Under the pieces are notes generated by a model. The model saw nothing but the letters and a program-made list of their open reading frames with translations. It did not search any database and had not been told where the DNA came from. Positions 1-9,815 of a stretch of 64,000 nt of DNA are shown piece after piece (the stretch's first letter is position 1; each line of letters begins with the position of its first letter). The position numbers and the translations under genes are program-made. Source of the stretch: Emticicia soli (GTDB lineage: Bacteria; Bacteroidota; Bacteroidia; Cytophagales; Spirosomataceae); assembly GCF_037860775.1 (NCBI RefSeq), contig NZ_JBBEWC010000009.1, positions 124,001-188,000 on the forward strand, written 5' to 3'.

Positions 1-2193
1 ATGGGGGAGCAAGAGTTTATGTTTATGAATATGTCGGCAAGGTTAGGCGATGCTCTTAAAGAAAATGCAGCTTTTGTGAAAGCCATTGGCCGCAAAGCGG
101 CTGAATGGAAAGCAACATTTGAGACAGCCCCAAAACACCGTTTTAATGAAGATGGAGTATTATTTGTTGACGCAGGCTTCTTTCAGGTGTTTGATTTCAA
201 GGTCTTAGAAGGAAATGTGTCAGCTATTTCAAAACCTTATACTGTTTTTCTGACACCCGAAATGGCAATCAAGTATTTCGGTAAGGAAAACCCTATTGGT
301 AAAACGCTGAAATTTAATAAAACAGCAGATTTAGAAGTTGCCGGAATTGTAGAGAAGAATCCTTCAAATTCAAGTATTGAATACAATTTCTTGGTCTCGC
401 TTGCTACGCATCTGGCTGAAAATAAAAAGAATTATCCTGAGCATTACACCGATGAAAAACTGAATAGAATCTCGACAGGAGACTACGAAACTTTTGTGTT
501 GCTCGATAACGCTGAGAACCAGAAAAATGCAACAAACATACTACAGAAAATAAGCTCACAAGAAGCCTATAACAAAGATGTTACGTTTTCGCTTGCTTAT
601 TTTGCCGACCATTTAGGAACAGGCAATGTGGAAGTAGGCAGCCGGGCTATGTATGTTTATATTTCGGCAGTGGTAGCATTTTTAATATTGCTTCTGGCTT
701 TGGTTAACTTCATGAACCTTACTACGGCAAGAGCCACTACTCGTGCCAAAGAGGTAGGTGTCAGAAAATCTATTGGAGCCAATAGATTGAGTCTGACTAC
801 ACAGTTTTATGTAGAGTCTACGCTCACCATCTTTATAGCTGCCGTAGTGGCTATAATTTTATTCCAGATACTTCGTCCGGTTTTATATGCAATGCTCGAG
901 CTAAAAATCGACACAGTTTTCTTGGCCAGCCCGTATTTTTTACTTTCTCTGGGCTCGGTTCTTCTGGTAAGCATATTATTGGCAGGTAGTTATCCGGCTT
1001 TTGTGTTATCAAGATTCAATCCTATTGAAGTATTAAAAGGTAAGTTTCAGGGGAAAGGAAACACAAGTATTCGCCAATCATTAACTGTTTTCCAGTTGGT
1101 GGTTTCTTCTGTATTAATCTTCTGCTCGATTATCATTTTCGGGCAAGTCAAAAAAATGCGGAATAAAAATCTGGGCTTGAATAAAGATGAGATAATAACC
1201 ATTAACCTTGATGCACAGGCTCGCTCCAAAAATCAGGCATTGTTGAACGACATCAGGCAGGTTGATGGCGTAGAGAATATATCGGGCTCTAAACACAGAA
1301 TTTTCTTTGAAGGCTACAACATGACTGGCTTGAAGAAAACAGGTACTAAAGACAACAATATGGGGTCAATGGTGGGGACTATCGTTTTTGAGGTAGATTC
1401 AGCTTATGTTAATTTATTTGATATTCAGTGGAAGGTTAAACCTAATAGATTGCCGAGTGATTTAAAAAAGAAAGTGGTGCTCAATGAGGCGGCTGTTAAA
1501 GCGCTTGGTGAGAATGTAGCCACTATCAAAAATCTGGATATGGGCAATAACGATATGATTGAAGTGGTAGGAGTTGTAAAGGATTTTAACTATTTCAATG
1601 TAAAAAATGAAGTAAGACCGCTGATGTTCAAATTCATTACTGATACACGAGAAATGGATTTTCTGAACATTAAAATAAGCAAAACCGCCGATGTGGTGGC
1701 TACAGTAGCACAAATAGAAAAAGCTTATAACCGCTATAAAGTAGAAGATGCCTTTACGTATTATTTCGCCGATGAATCATTCGATAGACTATTCAAGGCC
1801 GAAGAGCGCATAGCAAGTATATTCGGGGCATTTACCGGAATCGCAATCTTTATTGCATGCCTGGGGCTGTTTGGGTTGATAACGTTTATGGCCGAGCAAA
1901 AAACGAAAGAAATTGGTATCAGAAAAGTGCTTGGCGCATCAGTTATAAACATCGCTTCGCTGCTGTCGAAAGGTTTTTTGAAACTGGTATTAATAGCCAT
2001 CGTGATAGCTACGCCTATTGCTTACTATGCTATGGATAAATGGCTGCAGGATTTCGCTTACCGCATAGAAGTATCATGGTGGATATTCGCAGCCGGTGGC
2101 TTGGCAGTAATCACATTAGCATTAATAACAGTGAGCTATCAGGCTGTAAAAGCAGCATTGATGAATCCGGTGAAGTCATTGAAAAGTGAATAA
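1..2193 (+). CDS. FtsX/MacB-type ABC transporter permease, array gene 1 (5' end outside window)
   Basis: The visible 730 residues begin inside the first periplasmic domain. Compared with the complete paralogues downstream, about 60-70 residues including the first membrane helix are missing, so the ATG at position 1 is only an internal codon at the window edge. The first FtsX unit has its conserved cytoplasmic loop (KEVGVRKSIGA) near visible residue 250. The second has the matching loop (TKEIGIRKVLGAS) near 635, between strongly hydrophobic helices. The protein ends NPVKSLKSE, the signature end of this family here. FtsX/MacB permeases work in the inner membrane with a separate ATPase, usually in efflux or mechanotransmission. 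The substrate cannot be read from sequence. The stop is TAA and a class A repeat follows at once. Confidence 0.93.
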   Translation: MGEQEFMFMNMSARLGDALKENAAFVKAIGRKAAEWKATFETAPKHRFNEDGVLFVDAGFFQVFDFKVLEGNVSAISKPYTVFLTPEMAIKYFGKENPIGKTLKFNKTADLEVAGIVEKNPSNSSIEYNFLVSLATHLAENKKNYPEHYTDEKLNRISTGDYETFVLLDNAENQKNATNILQKISSQEAYNKDVTFSLAYFADHLGTGNVEVGSRAMYVYISAVVAFLILLLALVNFMNLTTARATTRAKEVGVRKSIGANRLSLTTQFYVESTLTIFIAAVVAIILFQILRPVLYAMLELKIDTVFLASPYFLLSLGSVLLVSILLAGSYPAFVLSRFNPIEVLKGKFQGKGNTSIRQSLTVFQLVVSSVLIFCSIIIFGQVKKMRNKNLGLNKDEIITINLDAQARSKNQALLNDIRQVDGVENISGSKHRIFFEGYNMTGLKKTGTKDNNMGSMVGTIVFEVDSAYVNLFDIQWKVKPNRLPSDLKKKVVLNEAAVKALGENVATIKNLDMGNNDMIEVVGVVKDFNYFNVKNEVRPLMFKFITDTREMDFLNIKISKTADVVATVAQIEKAYNRYKVEDAFTYYFADESFDRLFKAEERIASIFGAFTGIAIFIACLGLFGLITFMAEQKTKEIGIRKVLGASVINIASLLSKGFLKLVLIAIVIATPIAYYAMDKWLQDFAYRIEVSWWIFAAGGLAVITLALITVSYQAVKAALMNPVKSLKSE

Positions 2194-2287
2194 CACGCCC
2201 GACCGCAGCGGCGGACCGTCCCTAAAGAGGAGTTGAGGGAACAAAATATATAATCTTTAAAAAAGTCCCCCTTTAGGGGCTAGGGGT
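2194..2287 (+). repeat. Class A intergenic inverted repeat, copy 1
   Basis: This 94-bp spacer fills the whole gap between two permease genes. A GC-rich head (CCGCAGCGGCGGACCGTCCC, then TAAAG) follows the stop codon. A tail (AGTCCCCCTTTAGGGGCTAG, then GGGT) abuts the next ATG. Head CCCTAAAG and tail CTTTAGGG are complementary, so the spacer can fold with stop and start codons brought together. Related head and tail sequences recur at 9672, 14659, 23013 and 30528. No U-tract follows the hairpin, so it is not a standard terminator. In this copy the head arm is interrupted (TAAAGAGGAG rather than TAAAGGGGTG). Confidence 0.8.
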
Positions 2288-4654
2288 ATGCTACAAAACT
2301 ATTTCAAAATAGCGCTAAGAGGTTTGTGGAAAAACAAGCTTTTCTCGTTTATCAACATTGTTGGTCTGGGGCTGGCTATGACCTTCGGTTTGATAGCGCT
2401 CCTACAGGTACAAAATGTTTTTGAGTATGATAATTTTCACCCTTATCCTGAAAGAACTTATCGGATTCTGACAGATTTTAAAGATGAAAATGGCAGAGAA
2501 ACTGCTTATGCTTCGTCACCGTTTTTACTGGCCGATAAACTCAAAGACGATTATGGGTTTGTAGAAAAATCAGCTCGGGTAATTCGTTTTTTTTCGGGTG
2601 AAATGAACAACCGAATGAAGACAATCCGAATGAACGGTATTTACGTTGACCCTACATTCTTTGATATTTTCGCTTTCCCTCTCGAAAAAGGCACTTATCC
2701 TGTTGCGCCTAACACTGTTGTATTGAATCATGAAACTGCCGAAAAGTTTTTTGGTACTACCGACCCCGTTGGCAAAACCATTACACACAACGATTACGGC
2801 GTTTTTACGATTACAGGTGTACTAAAGCCTTATAAGTACCGAGGTACGCATTTCAGAAGCGACCTGATGGTTTCGATGGCTACTTTTACGAACCTTAATA
2901 AAGACAAGCAAGACCTTAAAAACTGGACAAAATACGATACTTATACCTTTGTATTGCTCAATAAAAATACTGAGCCTGCTACACTCGACAGGGCACTGGC
3001 AACAATTGCTACTCAAAACAAAAAAGACACAGGTTTTGGCAAAACAAGCCATGAGTATCGCCGACAGGCGCTAAAAGACATTTCGCCTGCTTTTGAGCAC
3101 TTAGAGAAAAATGCCTATGTAGAAAGCGTTGCCGATTTGTCGGTCAATTTTATTATGGCATTGGTTATTATAGTGCTTGCAGGCTTTAATTATACTAATC
3201 TTACACTAGCTCGTTCATTAAGTCGTGGCAAAGAAGTGGGTGTAAGAAAAGTGTCGGGTGCTGTGCGTAAACAATTAGTTGGGCAGTTTTTAATTGAGGC
3301 TGTTGTATTAGCCTTTTTTGCCTTGTTAATAGCCTACACAAGTTTTACTTTAATCAAGCAATATGTGCATGTTTCGTGGATGGTGTGGGAGGTAGAAAAT
3401 AAAATGCTGATGTGGGCAATTTTTGCAGGCTTTGCCTTAATAACAGGTATTATAGCAGGGGTATTTCCGGCACGTATCTTATCTGGTTTTCAGCCTGCGC
3501 AAGTTTTAAAAGGAGAACTAGGACCAAGCTCATTCGGCAAAATCAGTCTACGCAAAAGCCTGATAGTAATTCAGTTTGTGGTTACGCTTGTGTATATGGC
3601 GCTCAATGTAAGTATGTATAGCCAGTTTGAATACATGGCCACCGAAAACCAGAACTTCAACCGTAAAAATATACTCAACATTACGCTTGCCGATAGCGAC
3701 TATAAATTATTAAGAAACGAAATCTCCCGCTTATCAGGTGTTGAAAGCATTGGTGTTACTTCAAATGTTTTCGGTAATGGGGCCAGCCAATATGCCATTA
3801 AAGCAAAACGTACTGACGAAAACCTGGCGACGAATTATTTTTCGGTAGATAATCGCTTTGTTGATAATATGCAACTCAGCTTTGTAGCAGGTAAAAACCT
3901 GCCTGATGCTACCGTAGACTCTTCTGGTAATTTTGTTTTGCTCAACGAAAAAGCTGTTACTCTACTTCATTTAGGTAGTCCACAGGAAGCAATTGGTAAA
4001 ATGGTCTTTCTGAATAACGTAACCCAAGCATTGGTAAGTGGTGTAGTAAAAGATTTTTGCTTTGATAATTACCAGTTTAAAGTGAAGCCGCTTGTGCTTC
4101 AGTATAATCCGGAGCATTTCAATATCTTAACAATCAAAACAAATGCTTCTGTTAACGAGGCATCGCTTGTGGCAGCTATTGACAAAATCTGGAAACGTTA
4201 CCATCCTTACGATGCCATAGTGTATTCGTGGTATCAACAAGAACTTTACGAACGCTATTTTCCGGGAGAAGATATGCATTTTGCTGGTTTAACTACAGTC
4301 GTCGGTTTTATAATAGCCATTATGGGCTTGTTGGGCATGGTTACTTATAGCACCGAAAAAAGAACAAAGGAGATTGGTATTCGTAAAGTATTAGGTGCAT
4401 CGGCTACAGAAGTAGTGCGCTTATTGTCATGGAGTTTCCTAAAGTTATTATTCATTTCAGCATTAATAGCTTTTCCACTAGCTTATGGTGGCAGTTGGTT
4501 TGTGCTTAATTTCTTTGCTTTTAATCCGGGGCTAAACGTGGTTTTACTTTTGGCGAGTTTCGGTACCATATTTCTGATTGCCTTATTTACCATAGGTTTC
4601 AAAACCTATCAGGCTTCCTTAATGAATCCTGTAAAAACTTTGAAAACGGAGTAA
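2288..4654 (+). CDS. FtsX/MacB-type ABC transporter permease, array gene 2
   Basis: This is a full-length 788-residue paralogue. Residues 1-45 carry the family start (MLQNYFKIALRGLWKNK) and helix 1. A MacB-like periplasmic domain runs to about 280, followed by FtsX unit one at 285-415 with the loop KEVGVRKVSGA near 312. Helix 5 is near 420-445, the second periplasmic domain near 445-655, and FtsX unit two near 665-788 with RTKEIGIRKVLGAS near 690. It is among the more divergent members: the first helix reads GLGLAMTFGLIALLQ and the protein ends NPVKTLKTE instead of the usual SLKSE. The start is fixed by homology to the other N-termini and sits directly after the class A repeat tail (TAGGGGT then ATG). 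A role as partner of a MacB-like ATPase encoded elsewhere is inferred. Confidence 0.95.
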   Translation: MLQNYFKIALRGLWKNKLFSFINIVGLGLAMTFGLIALLQVQNVFEYDNFHPYPERTYRILTDFKDENGRETAYASSPFLLADKLKDDYGFVEKSARVIRFFSGEMNNRMKTIRMNGIYVDPTFFDIFAFPLEKGTYPVAPNTVVLNHETAEKFFGTTDPVGKTITHNDYGVFTITGVLKPYKYRGTHFRSDLMVSMATFTNLNKDKQDLKNWTKYDTYTFVLLNKNTEPATLDRALATIATQNKKDTGFGKTSHEYRRQALKDISPAFEHLEKNAYVESVADLSVNFIMALVIIVLAGFNYTNLTLARSLSRGKEVGVRKVSGAVRKQLVGQFLIEAVVLAFFALLIAYTSFTLIKQYVHVSWMVWEVENKMLMWAIFAGFALITGIIAGVFPARILSGFQPAQVLKGELGPSSFGKISLRKSLIVIQFVVTLVYMALNVSMYSQFEYMATENQNFNRKNILNITLADSDYKLLRNEISRLSGVESIGVTSNVFGNGASQYAIKAKRTDENLATNYFSVDNRFVDNMQLSFVAGKNLPDATVDSSGNFVLLNEKAVTLLHLGSPQEAIGKMVFLNNVTQALVSGVVKDFCFDNYQFKVKPLVLQYNPEHFNILTIKTNASVNEASLVAAIDKIWKRYHPYDAIVYSWYQQELYERYFPGEDMHFAGLTTVVGFIIAIMGLLGMVTYSTEKRTKEIGIRKVLGASATEVVRLLSWSFLKLLFISALIAFPLAYGGSWFVLNFFAFNPGLNVVLLLASFGTIFLIALFTIGFKTYQASLMNPVKTLKTE

Positions 4655-4738
4655 TAGAGTGTTAAAATAACTTAAATGAAATGAGAGTGATTAGATGAGG
4701 GTGTATCTTCAAATTCTAATCTTCAAAATTTCAAAATT
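4655..4738 (+). repeat. Unclassified intergenic spacer with a short inverted repeat
   Basis: The 84-bp spacer between permease genes 2 and 3 belongs to neither class A nor class B. It is AT-rich and contains GATTAGA at 4689-4695 and its exact complement TCTAATC at 4715-4721, a 7-bp stem with a 19-nt loop. It ends in CTTCAAAATTTCAAAATT directly before the ATG. There is no U-tract. Confidence 0.5.
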
Positions 4739-7153
4739 ATGTTAAAAAACTATCTGAAAATCTCTTGGCGTAACCTCATGAAACGTAAGTTTTATACTTC
4801 GGTTACGATTTTCGGCTTATCGGTCGGAATCACCTTTGCTTTGCTTATTGGTAGCTATGTATGGGGCGAAATGAGTGTAAATAGTGAGCTGAGAAACCTT
4901 GATAACCAATACATGATTCAGAGCAAATGGGACAAGGAAAACATGGGTGTTGAGTTTACGTCCTTAGGGCCATTAGCAAAAGTATTGAAAGAAAATTACC
5001 CGAGTCTGGTAGAAAATTATTATCGTTTTGATGCGGTAACTACCATTATTTCAAAAGGTGATAAGGTTTTCAGAGAAGATATACAACTAGCCGATTCTAC
5101 CATACTAAATATGTATGGCTTCCCGCTTCTACAAGGTAATCCTAAAACAGCCTTGAATGAGCCTAATACAATGGTGATTTCGACAGACCAAGCTGTCAAG
5201 TATTTCGGTAGAACCGACGTAGTAGGGGAGAGCCTGAGAATAGAGTCTTTTTTAGGTGAAAAGCGAGATTTTATGATTACCGGAGTTTTAGGCAATGTTC
5301 CGCTTAACTCGGTTACGAATCTTGTAACTATGCTTAACAAACTTCCGATTTTAATCTCATTTAGCAATGCCGAGTTCTTAGGCCGCAATCAATATGATTC
5401 CTGGAGCAACGCATATATTGTTAATTACATCGAACTAAAGAAAGGCGTTAAAAAAGAAGATTTAACAAAGCCATTAGCGCAATTGATTAAGGCAAATACA
5501 CCAAAAGCAATCAGTGAGCATCTACACGCTTATCTGAAACCATTAAAAGAAGTATATGCTGATGGCAACGATGGTCTCGTAAAAAAGACTACTCTCACAT
5601 TGAGTATAATCGCTTTGTTTATTTTGCTGATGGCGGTTGTGAATTTTGTGAATATATCTGTTGGCAATTCTTCTGCTCGTCTAAAAGAAATAGGCGTAAG
5701 AAAAGTACTAGGAAGCATGAAAGGCCAGATTTTACGCCAGTTTTTAACCGAATCGGTTCTTATCAGCTTATTTAGCCTGGTAGTTTCTTTGTTATTGTAT
5801 CAACTTTTCAGACCTTATTTCTCTGAAATACTCCAAAAGGATATTATTTCATTATTCAGCGCATCACCTTATTTCTATGTAGTTGCTGTTGCATTAAGCC
5901 TGTTTATTGGTTTGCTGAGTGGACTTTATCCTTCATTAGTGCTGGCTAATTTGCCATCGGTCGACTCAATGAAAGGCAAGTTGAAATCGGTAAAAGAAAA
6001 TATCTTTTTCAGACGCTTATTACTGGCGTCTCAGTTTACTGTCGCCTTGTTTGTTTTTGGAGGTGCAGCGGTTATTTCACAACAGGTAAACTACTTTTTT
6101 AATAAAGATTTAGGCTATAACAAAGAAGCCGTTTTTTCAATCAGAGTGCCTCGGGACTGGTCAGCCAAGGGCGTCGAAAAAATGGAGACTACCAGAAACG
6201 AGATAGCGCAATTGAAGGACGTTAGACAAGGTAGTTTATCGTGGGAGATACCCGATGGCAATGCAGGCTTCAATAGTGCTATTTACAAACCTGGGCAAGA
6301 TTCAACCAAAGCCTTTTATGCACCAACTTTAGTAACCGACGAAAGATTTGCCCAAACCTACGGAATACCAATGGCAGCAGGGCAATATTTCCATGCAGCA
6401 CAAGGTACTTATCAACCTGAAAGAGTGGTTTTGAACGAAGCCGCTATTAAGACGCTAGGCTATAAAACTCCACAAGATGCTATTGGGCAGCAGGTAAGGT
6501 TACATTATTATCCAAAGCCTTTTACAGTTGTTGGCGTAATTAAAGATTTTCATTTTGAGTCTATGCATGCAGCTATTAAACCAACGGCTTTTATGCAGGT
6601 AAAAGACAATAATTATTACCGTTACCTATCATTCAGGCTCAATCCGTCAAATCTGGCAGAAGCCATGAGAAGCATTGAAGCCAAGTGGAGAACCTTGCTA
6701 CCTGATGCACCTTTTGAATATACTTTCATGGACGAAACGGTTCAGAAACTATATCAGTCAGAAGTGCAATTGCAGCAGGCCGCTAAGGTGGCTACAATAC
6801 TAGCTATTATTATTGTCTTATTGGGTATTCTGGGCATGGTGTCGTTGAATATTACCAGAAGAACCAAAGAGGTAGGTATTCGTAAAGTTTTAGGGGCATC
6901 GGGTATAAGTATTGTTTTTCTGTTCTTAAGAGAATTCCTGATTGTGCTGGCAATAGCCATTCTCATTGCATTTCCGCTAGCTATTATGAGTATGAATAAC
7001 TGGCTACAAAATTATGCTTACCGCATTGAATTAAGCTGGATAACCTTTGCTTCGGTCGGCCTTGTTTTTGTGCTGATGGTTGCATTACTTGTAGGTTTTC
7101 AGACCCTGAAAGCAGCAAGGATGAATCCGGTTAAGAGTTTGAAAATAGAGTAA
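4739..7153 (+). CDS. FtsX/MacB-type ABC transporter permease, array gene 3
   Basis: This 804-residue protein is the most divergent complete member at its N-terminus. The usual SFINIxGL after the first basic stretch is replaced by YTSVTIFGLSVGITFALLIG, and the segment after helix 1 (MSVNSELRNLDNQYMIQSKW) lacks the common YDxFHxxxxxIYR pattern. The first FtsX loop is KEIGVRKVLGSM near residue 313. The second (RRTKEVGIRKVLGAS) is near 706, and the protein ends NPVKSLKIE. Both periplasmic domains are present at normal size. The divergence suggests an older branch of the array or a different partner specificity, which is inference. It is flanked by the two spacers that do not belong to repeat classes A or B. 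Confidence 0.94.
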   Translation: MLKNYLKISWRNLMKRKFYTSVTIFGLSVGITFALLIGSYVWGEMSVNSELRNLDNQYMIQSKWDKENMGVEFTSLGPLAKVLKENYPSLVENYYRFDAVTTIISKGDKVFREDIQLADSTILNMYGFPLLQGNPKTALNEPNTMVISTDQAVKYFGRTDVVGESLRIESFLGEKRDFMITGVLGNVPLNSVTNLVTMLNKLPILISFSNAEFLGRNQYDSWSNAYIVNYIELKKGVKKEDLTKPLAQLIKANTPKAISEHLHAYLKPLKEVYADGNDGLVKKTTLTLSIIALFILLMAVVNFVNISVGNSSARLKEIGVRKVLGSMKGQILRQFLTESVLISLFSLVVSLLLYQLFRPYFSEILQKDIISLFSASPYFYVVAVALSLFIGLLSGLYPSLVLANLPSVDSMKGKLKSVKENIFFRRLLLASQFTVALFVFGGAAVISQQVNYFFNKDLGYNKEAVFSIRVPRDWSAKGVEKMETTRNEIAQLKDVRQGSLSWEIPDGNAGFNSAIYKPGQDSTKAFYAPTLVTDERFAQTYGIPMAAGQYFHAAQGTYQPERVVLNEAAIKTLGYKTPQDAIGQQVRLHYYPKPFTVVGVIKDFHFESMHAAIKPTAFMQVKDNNYYRYLSFRLNPSNLAEAMRSIEAKWRTLLPDAPFEYTFMDETVQKLYQSEVQLQQAAKVATILAIIIVLLGILGMVSLNITRRTKEVGIRKVLGASGISIVFLFLREFLIVLAIAILIAFPLAIMSMNNWLQNYAYRIELSWITFASVGLVFVLMVALLVGFQTLKAARMNPVKSLKIE

Positions 7154-7247
7154 ATTGGAGAAAGGAAAAAGTAGCAAGTAGAATGGAATAACATTTTATT
7201 AAACTACTTTCTCCTTGTTTCTTTCTCCTTTAACCATAAACAAAATT
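7154..7247 (+). repeat. Unclassified intergenic inverted repeat
   Basis: The 94-bp spacer before permease gene 4 is a purine/pyrimidine-skewed inverted repeat unrelated in sequence to classes A and B. GGAGAAAG (7157-7164) pairs with CTTTCTCC (7221-7228), and AAAGTAG (7168-7174) pairs with CTACTTT (7204-7210). The two stems are nested, with a loop of about 30 nt. It spans nearly the whole gap and has no terminator U-tract. It repeats the stop-to-start hairpin layout of the other spacers with different sequence. Confidence 0.6.
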
Positions 7248-9671
7248 ATGATACGCAATTACTTAAAAATCGCTTTTAGAAACCTTACCAAACACAAAGG
7301 TTTCACTTTTATTAACATTGCAGGCTTGTCTATCGGGCTAACCTGTTTTTTGTTAATTGCACTGTATGTAAAAGATGAATTGAGTTACGACCGATTCAAT
7401 GAAAACGCCGATCGTACTTATCGCGTTACCCGTGTATTCAAATCGAACGATGGTACGGTAAGTTTGCATCTGGGGCACGTAGCGCCTGCTTTTATGCAGT
7501 ATTTCGAAAATGATTTTTCGGAAGCAGAGCAAATTACTCGCCTTTTTGGTGCCAATGCAGTGATGAATCGACCTGAGAATCTGGAAAAGAAATATCAGGA
7601 GTCAAAAATGTATTTTGCCGAGGCAAATCTATTAAAGGTGTTTTCTATCAAAATGCTTTCGGGTAATGCTGATAAAGTTTTGGTAAATCCTTTTACGATT
7701 GCTATTTCAAAGACAACAGCAGAGAAGTATTTTGGTACGCAAGACCCAATTGGTAAACTACTAAGGTTAGATAACAAGTATGATTTCACTGTATCGGGTG
7801 TTTATGAGCCATTACCCTCGCAATCACATTTCCATGCCGATGCCCTGATGTCAATGAGTACATTGAACGATGATCGTATTTATGGCAAAGAAAATATGAA
7901 ACAAGATTGGGGCGGAAACAATTTTGCTACTTATTTCTTGATGCCAAAAGGTTATGATATAGCGAGGCTAGAAAGTAGAATCAAACCATTTCTTGATAAA
8001 AATTTACCTGTTTATGAAGGTAGAAAAGGTTCTCAGTATTCTGATTTAGTATTTCAGAGACTAACAGATATTCACTTACATTCGCATCTGGATTCGGAAC
8101 ATGAAGCAAATGGTGATATTAAATACGTATATACTTTTTCGGCAATAGCCTTTTTTATTCTTTTGATTGCTTGTATTAACTACATGAACCTGGCAACGGC
8201 TAGGTCGGCAGGTAGAGCAAAAGAAGTAGGGCTTCGTAAAGTAGTGGGGGCTGTACGCTCACAGCTTATCGGGCAGTTTTTGAGCGAATCGCTTTTATTG
8301 ACTATTCTCTCATTAATCATTGCGCTTGTTGCTACAGTATTGCTCATTCCGGTGCTTAATGATTTTGCTAATAAGGCATTAACCTTCTCCGGCTTGTTCG
8401 ATGGGGGTTTTATTCTGCTTATTTTAGGTATTATTTTCTTTACGGGAGTATTGGCTGGAAGTTATCCTGCATTTTTCCTCACAGCTTTTCAGCCTGTTGA
8501 GGTTTTGAAAGGAAAAATCAAAAATGCCATGAAAAACGGACGTTTACGTCAGGTATTAGTAGTTATGCAGTTTTCAATTGCCTGTATACTTATTATCAGT
8601 ACAGGGGTTATTTACCAGCAATTAAGTTTTATGATGAATCAGAACGCGGGCTACAAAAAAGACCAAGTGATTGTGATGCGGTCTGGTAATGATAATTCAG
8701 TTGACTTTGAGAGTTTTAAACAGGAACTGAAACGCCAGGCAGGTGTAAAAAATGTAACCCATTCGTCAAGAACACCAACAGGACGTTTGCTTGACTCACA
8801 AGGTGCAAAAGTAGCTAAGGGCGATTCAATAGCGCCTACCAGCACAGAAATAAAAGCATTATCAGTTGACCATGATTTCTTATCAACATACGAAATACCT
8901 CTGGTTGCGGGTAGAGATTTTTCAAGAGCTTTCAAGTCTGACGACTCAACGGCTTATATCTTGAACGAAGCCGCTGTGAGATCAATCGGCTGGAAAAATA
9001 ATGCTGATGCTATTGACGAACTATTTGAATACGGAGGTAATAAAGGGAAAGTAATAGGTGTAGTAAAAGATTTCCATTTTGAGTCGTTACACCAGAAAAT
9101 AGTACCGATGGTGATGCTTATTAACAATGGCTGGCGCAACTGGCTTTCAATAAGCATCTCTGCCGGAAACTTTCAGAATAGCATAGCAAGCGTTGAAAAA
9201 ACATGGAAAACCTATATGCCAAATACGCCATTCAGCTATCAGTTTTTAGATGAGCGTTTTAATAAACAGTATGAGGCCGAGCAAAAACAACGTTCTCTGT
9301 TTATGTTGTTTGCAGGTATTTCTATCTTTATTTCATGCCTTGGCTTATTTGCATTAGCAGCCTTTATGGCAGAGCAACGCCGCAAAGAAATTGGTGTTCG
9401 TAAAGTGTTAGGGGCATCGGTATCTAGCATTACAACTTTACTCTCAAAAGACTTTATCAAACTGGTGCTTATATCTATTGTTATTGCCTCGCCTATTGCA
9501 TGGTATGCCATGAGTAGCTGGTTGGCCGATTTTGCTTACCGCATCAATATTCAATGGTGGATTTTCCCTGTGGCCGGGCTCATAGCTGTTTTGATAGCAG
9601 TGTTAACTGTAAGTTATCAGGCTATTTCAGCTGCTTTGGTAAATCCGGTAAAGAGTTTGAAGTCGGAGTAA
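7248..9671 (+). CDS. FtsX/MacB-type ABC transporter permease, array gene 4
   Basis: The protein is 807 residues from the chosen ATG, where the family start MIRNYLKIAFRNLTKHKG begins. An in-frame ATG 33 bases upstream would add MFLSPLTINKI, which comes from spacer sequence and matches no paralogue. After helix 1 comes DELSYDRFNENADRTYRVTR, the commonest form of the family's entry into periplasmic domain one. The first FtsX loop is KEVGLRKVVGAV near 322. The second is RRKEIGVRKVLGAS near 710, with AEQRRK where most members have AEQRTK. The end is NPVKSLKSE with a TAA stop, followed by a class A repeat. It appears closest to array genes 5, 14 and 16 by eye. Confidence 0.95.
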   Translation: MIRNYLKIAFRNLTKHKGFTFINIAGLSIGLTCFLLIALYVKDELSYDRFNENADRTYRVTRVFKSNDGTVSLHLGHVAPAFMQYFENDFSEAEQITRLFGANAVMNRPENLEKKYQESKMYFAEANLLKVFSIKMLSGNADKVLVNPFTIAISKTTAEKYFGTQDPIGKLLRLDNKYDFTVSGVYEPLPSQSHFHADALMSMSTLNDDRIYGKENMKQDWGGNNFATYFLMPKGYDIARLESRIKPFLDKNLPVYEGRKGSQYSDLVFQRLTDIHLHSHLDSEHEANGDIKYVYTFSAIAFFILLIACINYMNLATARSAGRAKEVGLRKVVGAVRSQLIGQFLSESLLLTILSLIIALVATVLLIPVLNDFANKALTFSGLFDGGFILLILGIIFFTGVLAGSYPAFFLTAFQPVEVLKGKIKNAMKNGRLRQVLVVMQFSIACILIISTGVIYQQLSFMMNQNAGYKKDQVIVMRSGNDNSVDFESFKQELKRQAGVKNVTHSSRTPTGRLLDSQGAKVAKGDSIAPTSTEIKALSVDHDFLSTYEIPLVAGRDFSRAFKSDDSTAYILNEAAVRSIGWKNNADAIDELFEYGGNKGKVIGVVKDFHFESLHQKIVPMVMLINNGWRNWLSISISAGNFQNSIASVEKTWKTYMPNTPFSYQFLDERFNKQYEAEQKQRSLFMLFAGISIFISCLGLFALAAFMAEQRRKEIGVRKVLGASVSSITTLLSKDFIKLVLISIVIASPIAWYAMSSWLADFAYRINIQWWIFPVAGLIAVLIAVLTVSYQAISAALVNPVKSLKSE

Positions 9672-9815
9672 AGACGCCCCCAGCCGCAGCGGTGGACCGT
9701 CCCTAAAGGGGTGTTGCTTACGCCAGCTTGTGTTAATTAGACAAGCATTGGCTAATGGGGTTAGTAAAAGTATTGTCTAATTTTTAAAAAAGTCCCCCTT
9801 TAGGGGCTAGGGGTT
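9672..9815 (+). repeat. Class A intergenic inverted repeat, copy 2
   Basis: This is a full 144-bp example of class A. The head after the stop is CCGCAGCGGTGGACCGTCCC then TAAAGGGGTGTTGCTTACGCC. A variable middle (about 9721-9785) contains its own partial dyad around TTAGACAAGC and GTATTGTCTAA. The tail AGTCCCCCTTTAGGGGCTAG then GGGTT (9791-9815) runs into the ATG. Head CCCTAAAGGGG is the exact complement of tail CCCCTTTAGGG. Confidence 0.85.

Noticed and set aside
1..30. ATG at position 1 as the true start of the first permease
   Set aside because: The translation begins inside the periplasmic domain and lacks the first helix that every paralogue has; the gene is cut by the window edge.
5020..5388. 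Reverse-strand open frame of 122 codons inside permease gene 3
   Set aside because: It mirrors the coding strand of a well-supported gene, has no family similarity, and comparable shadow frames occur in every permease gene.
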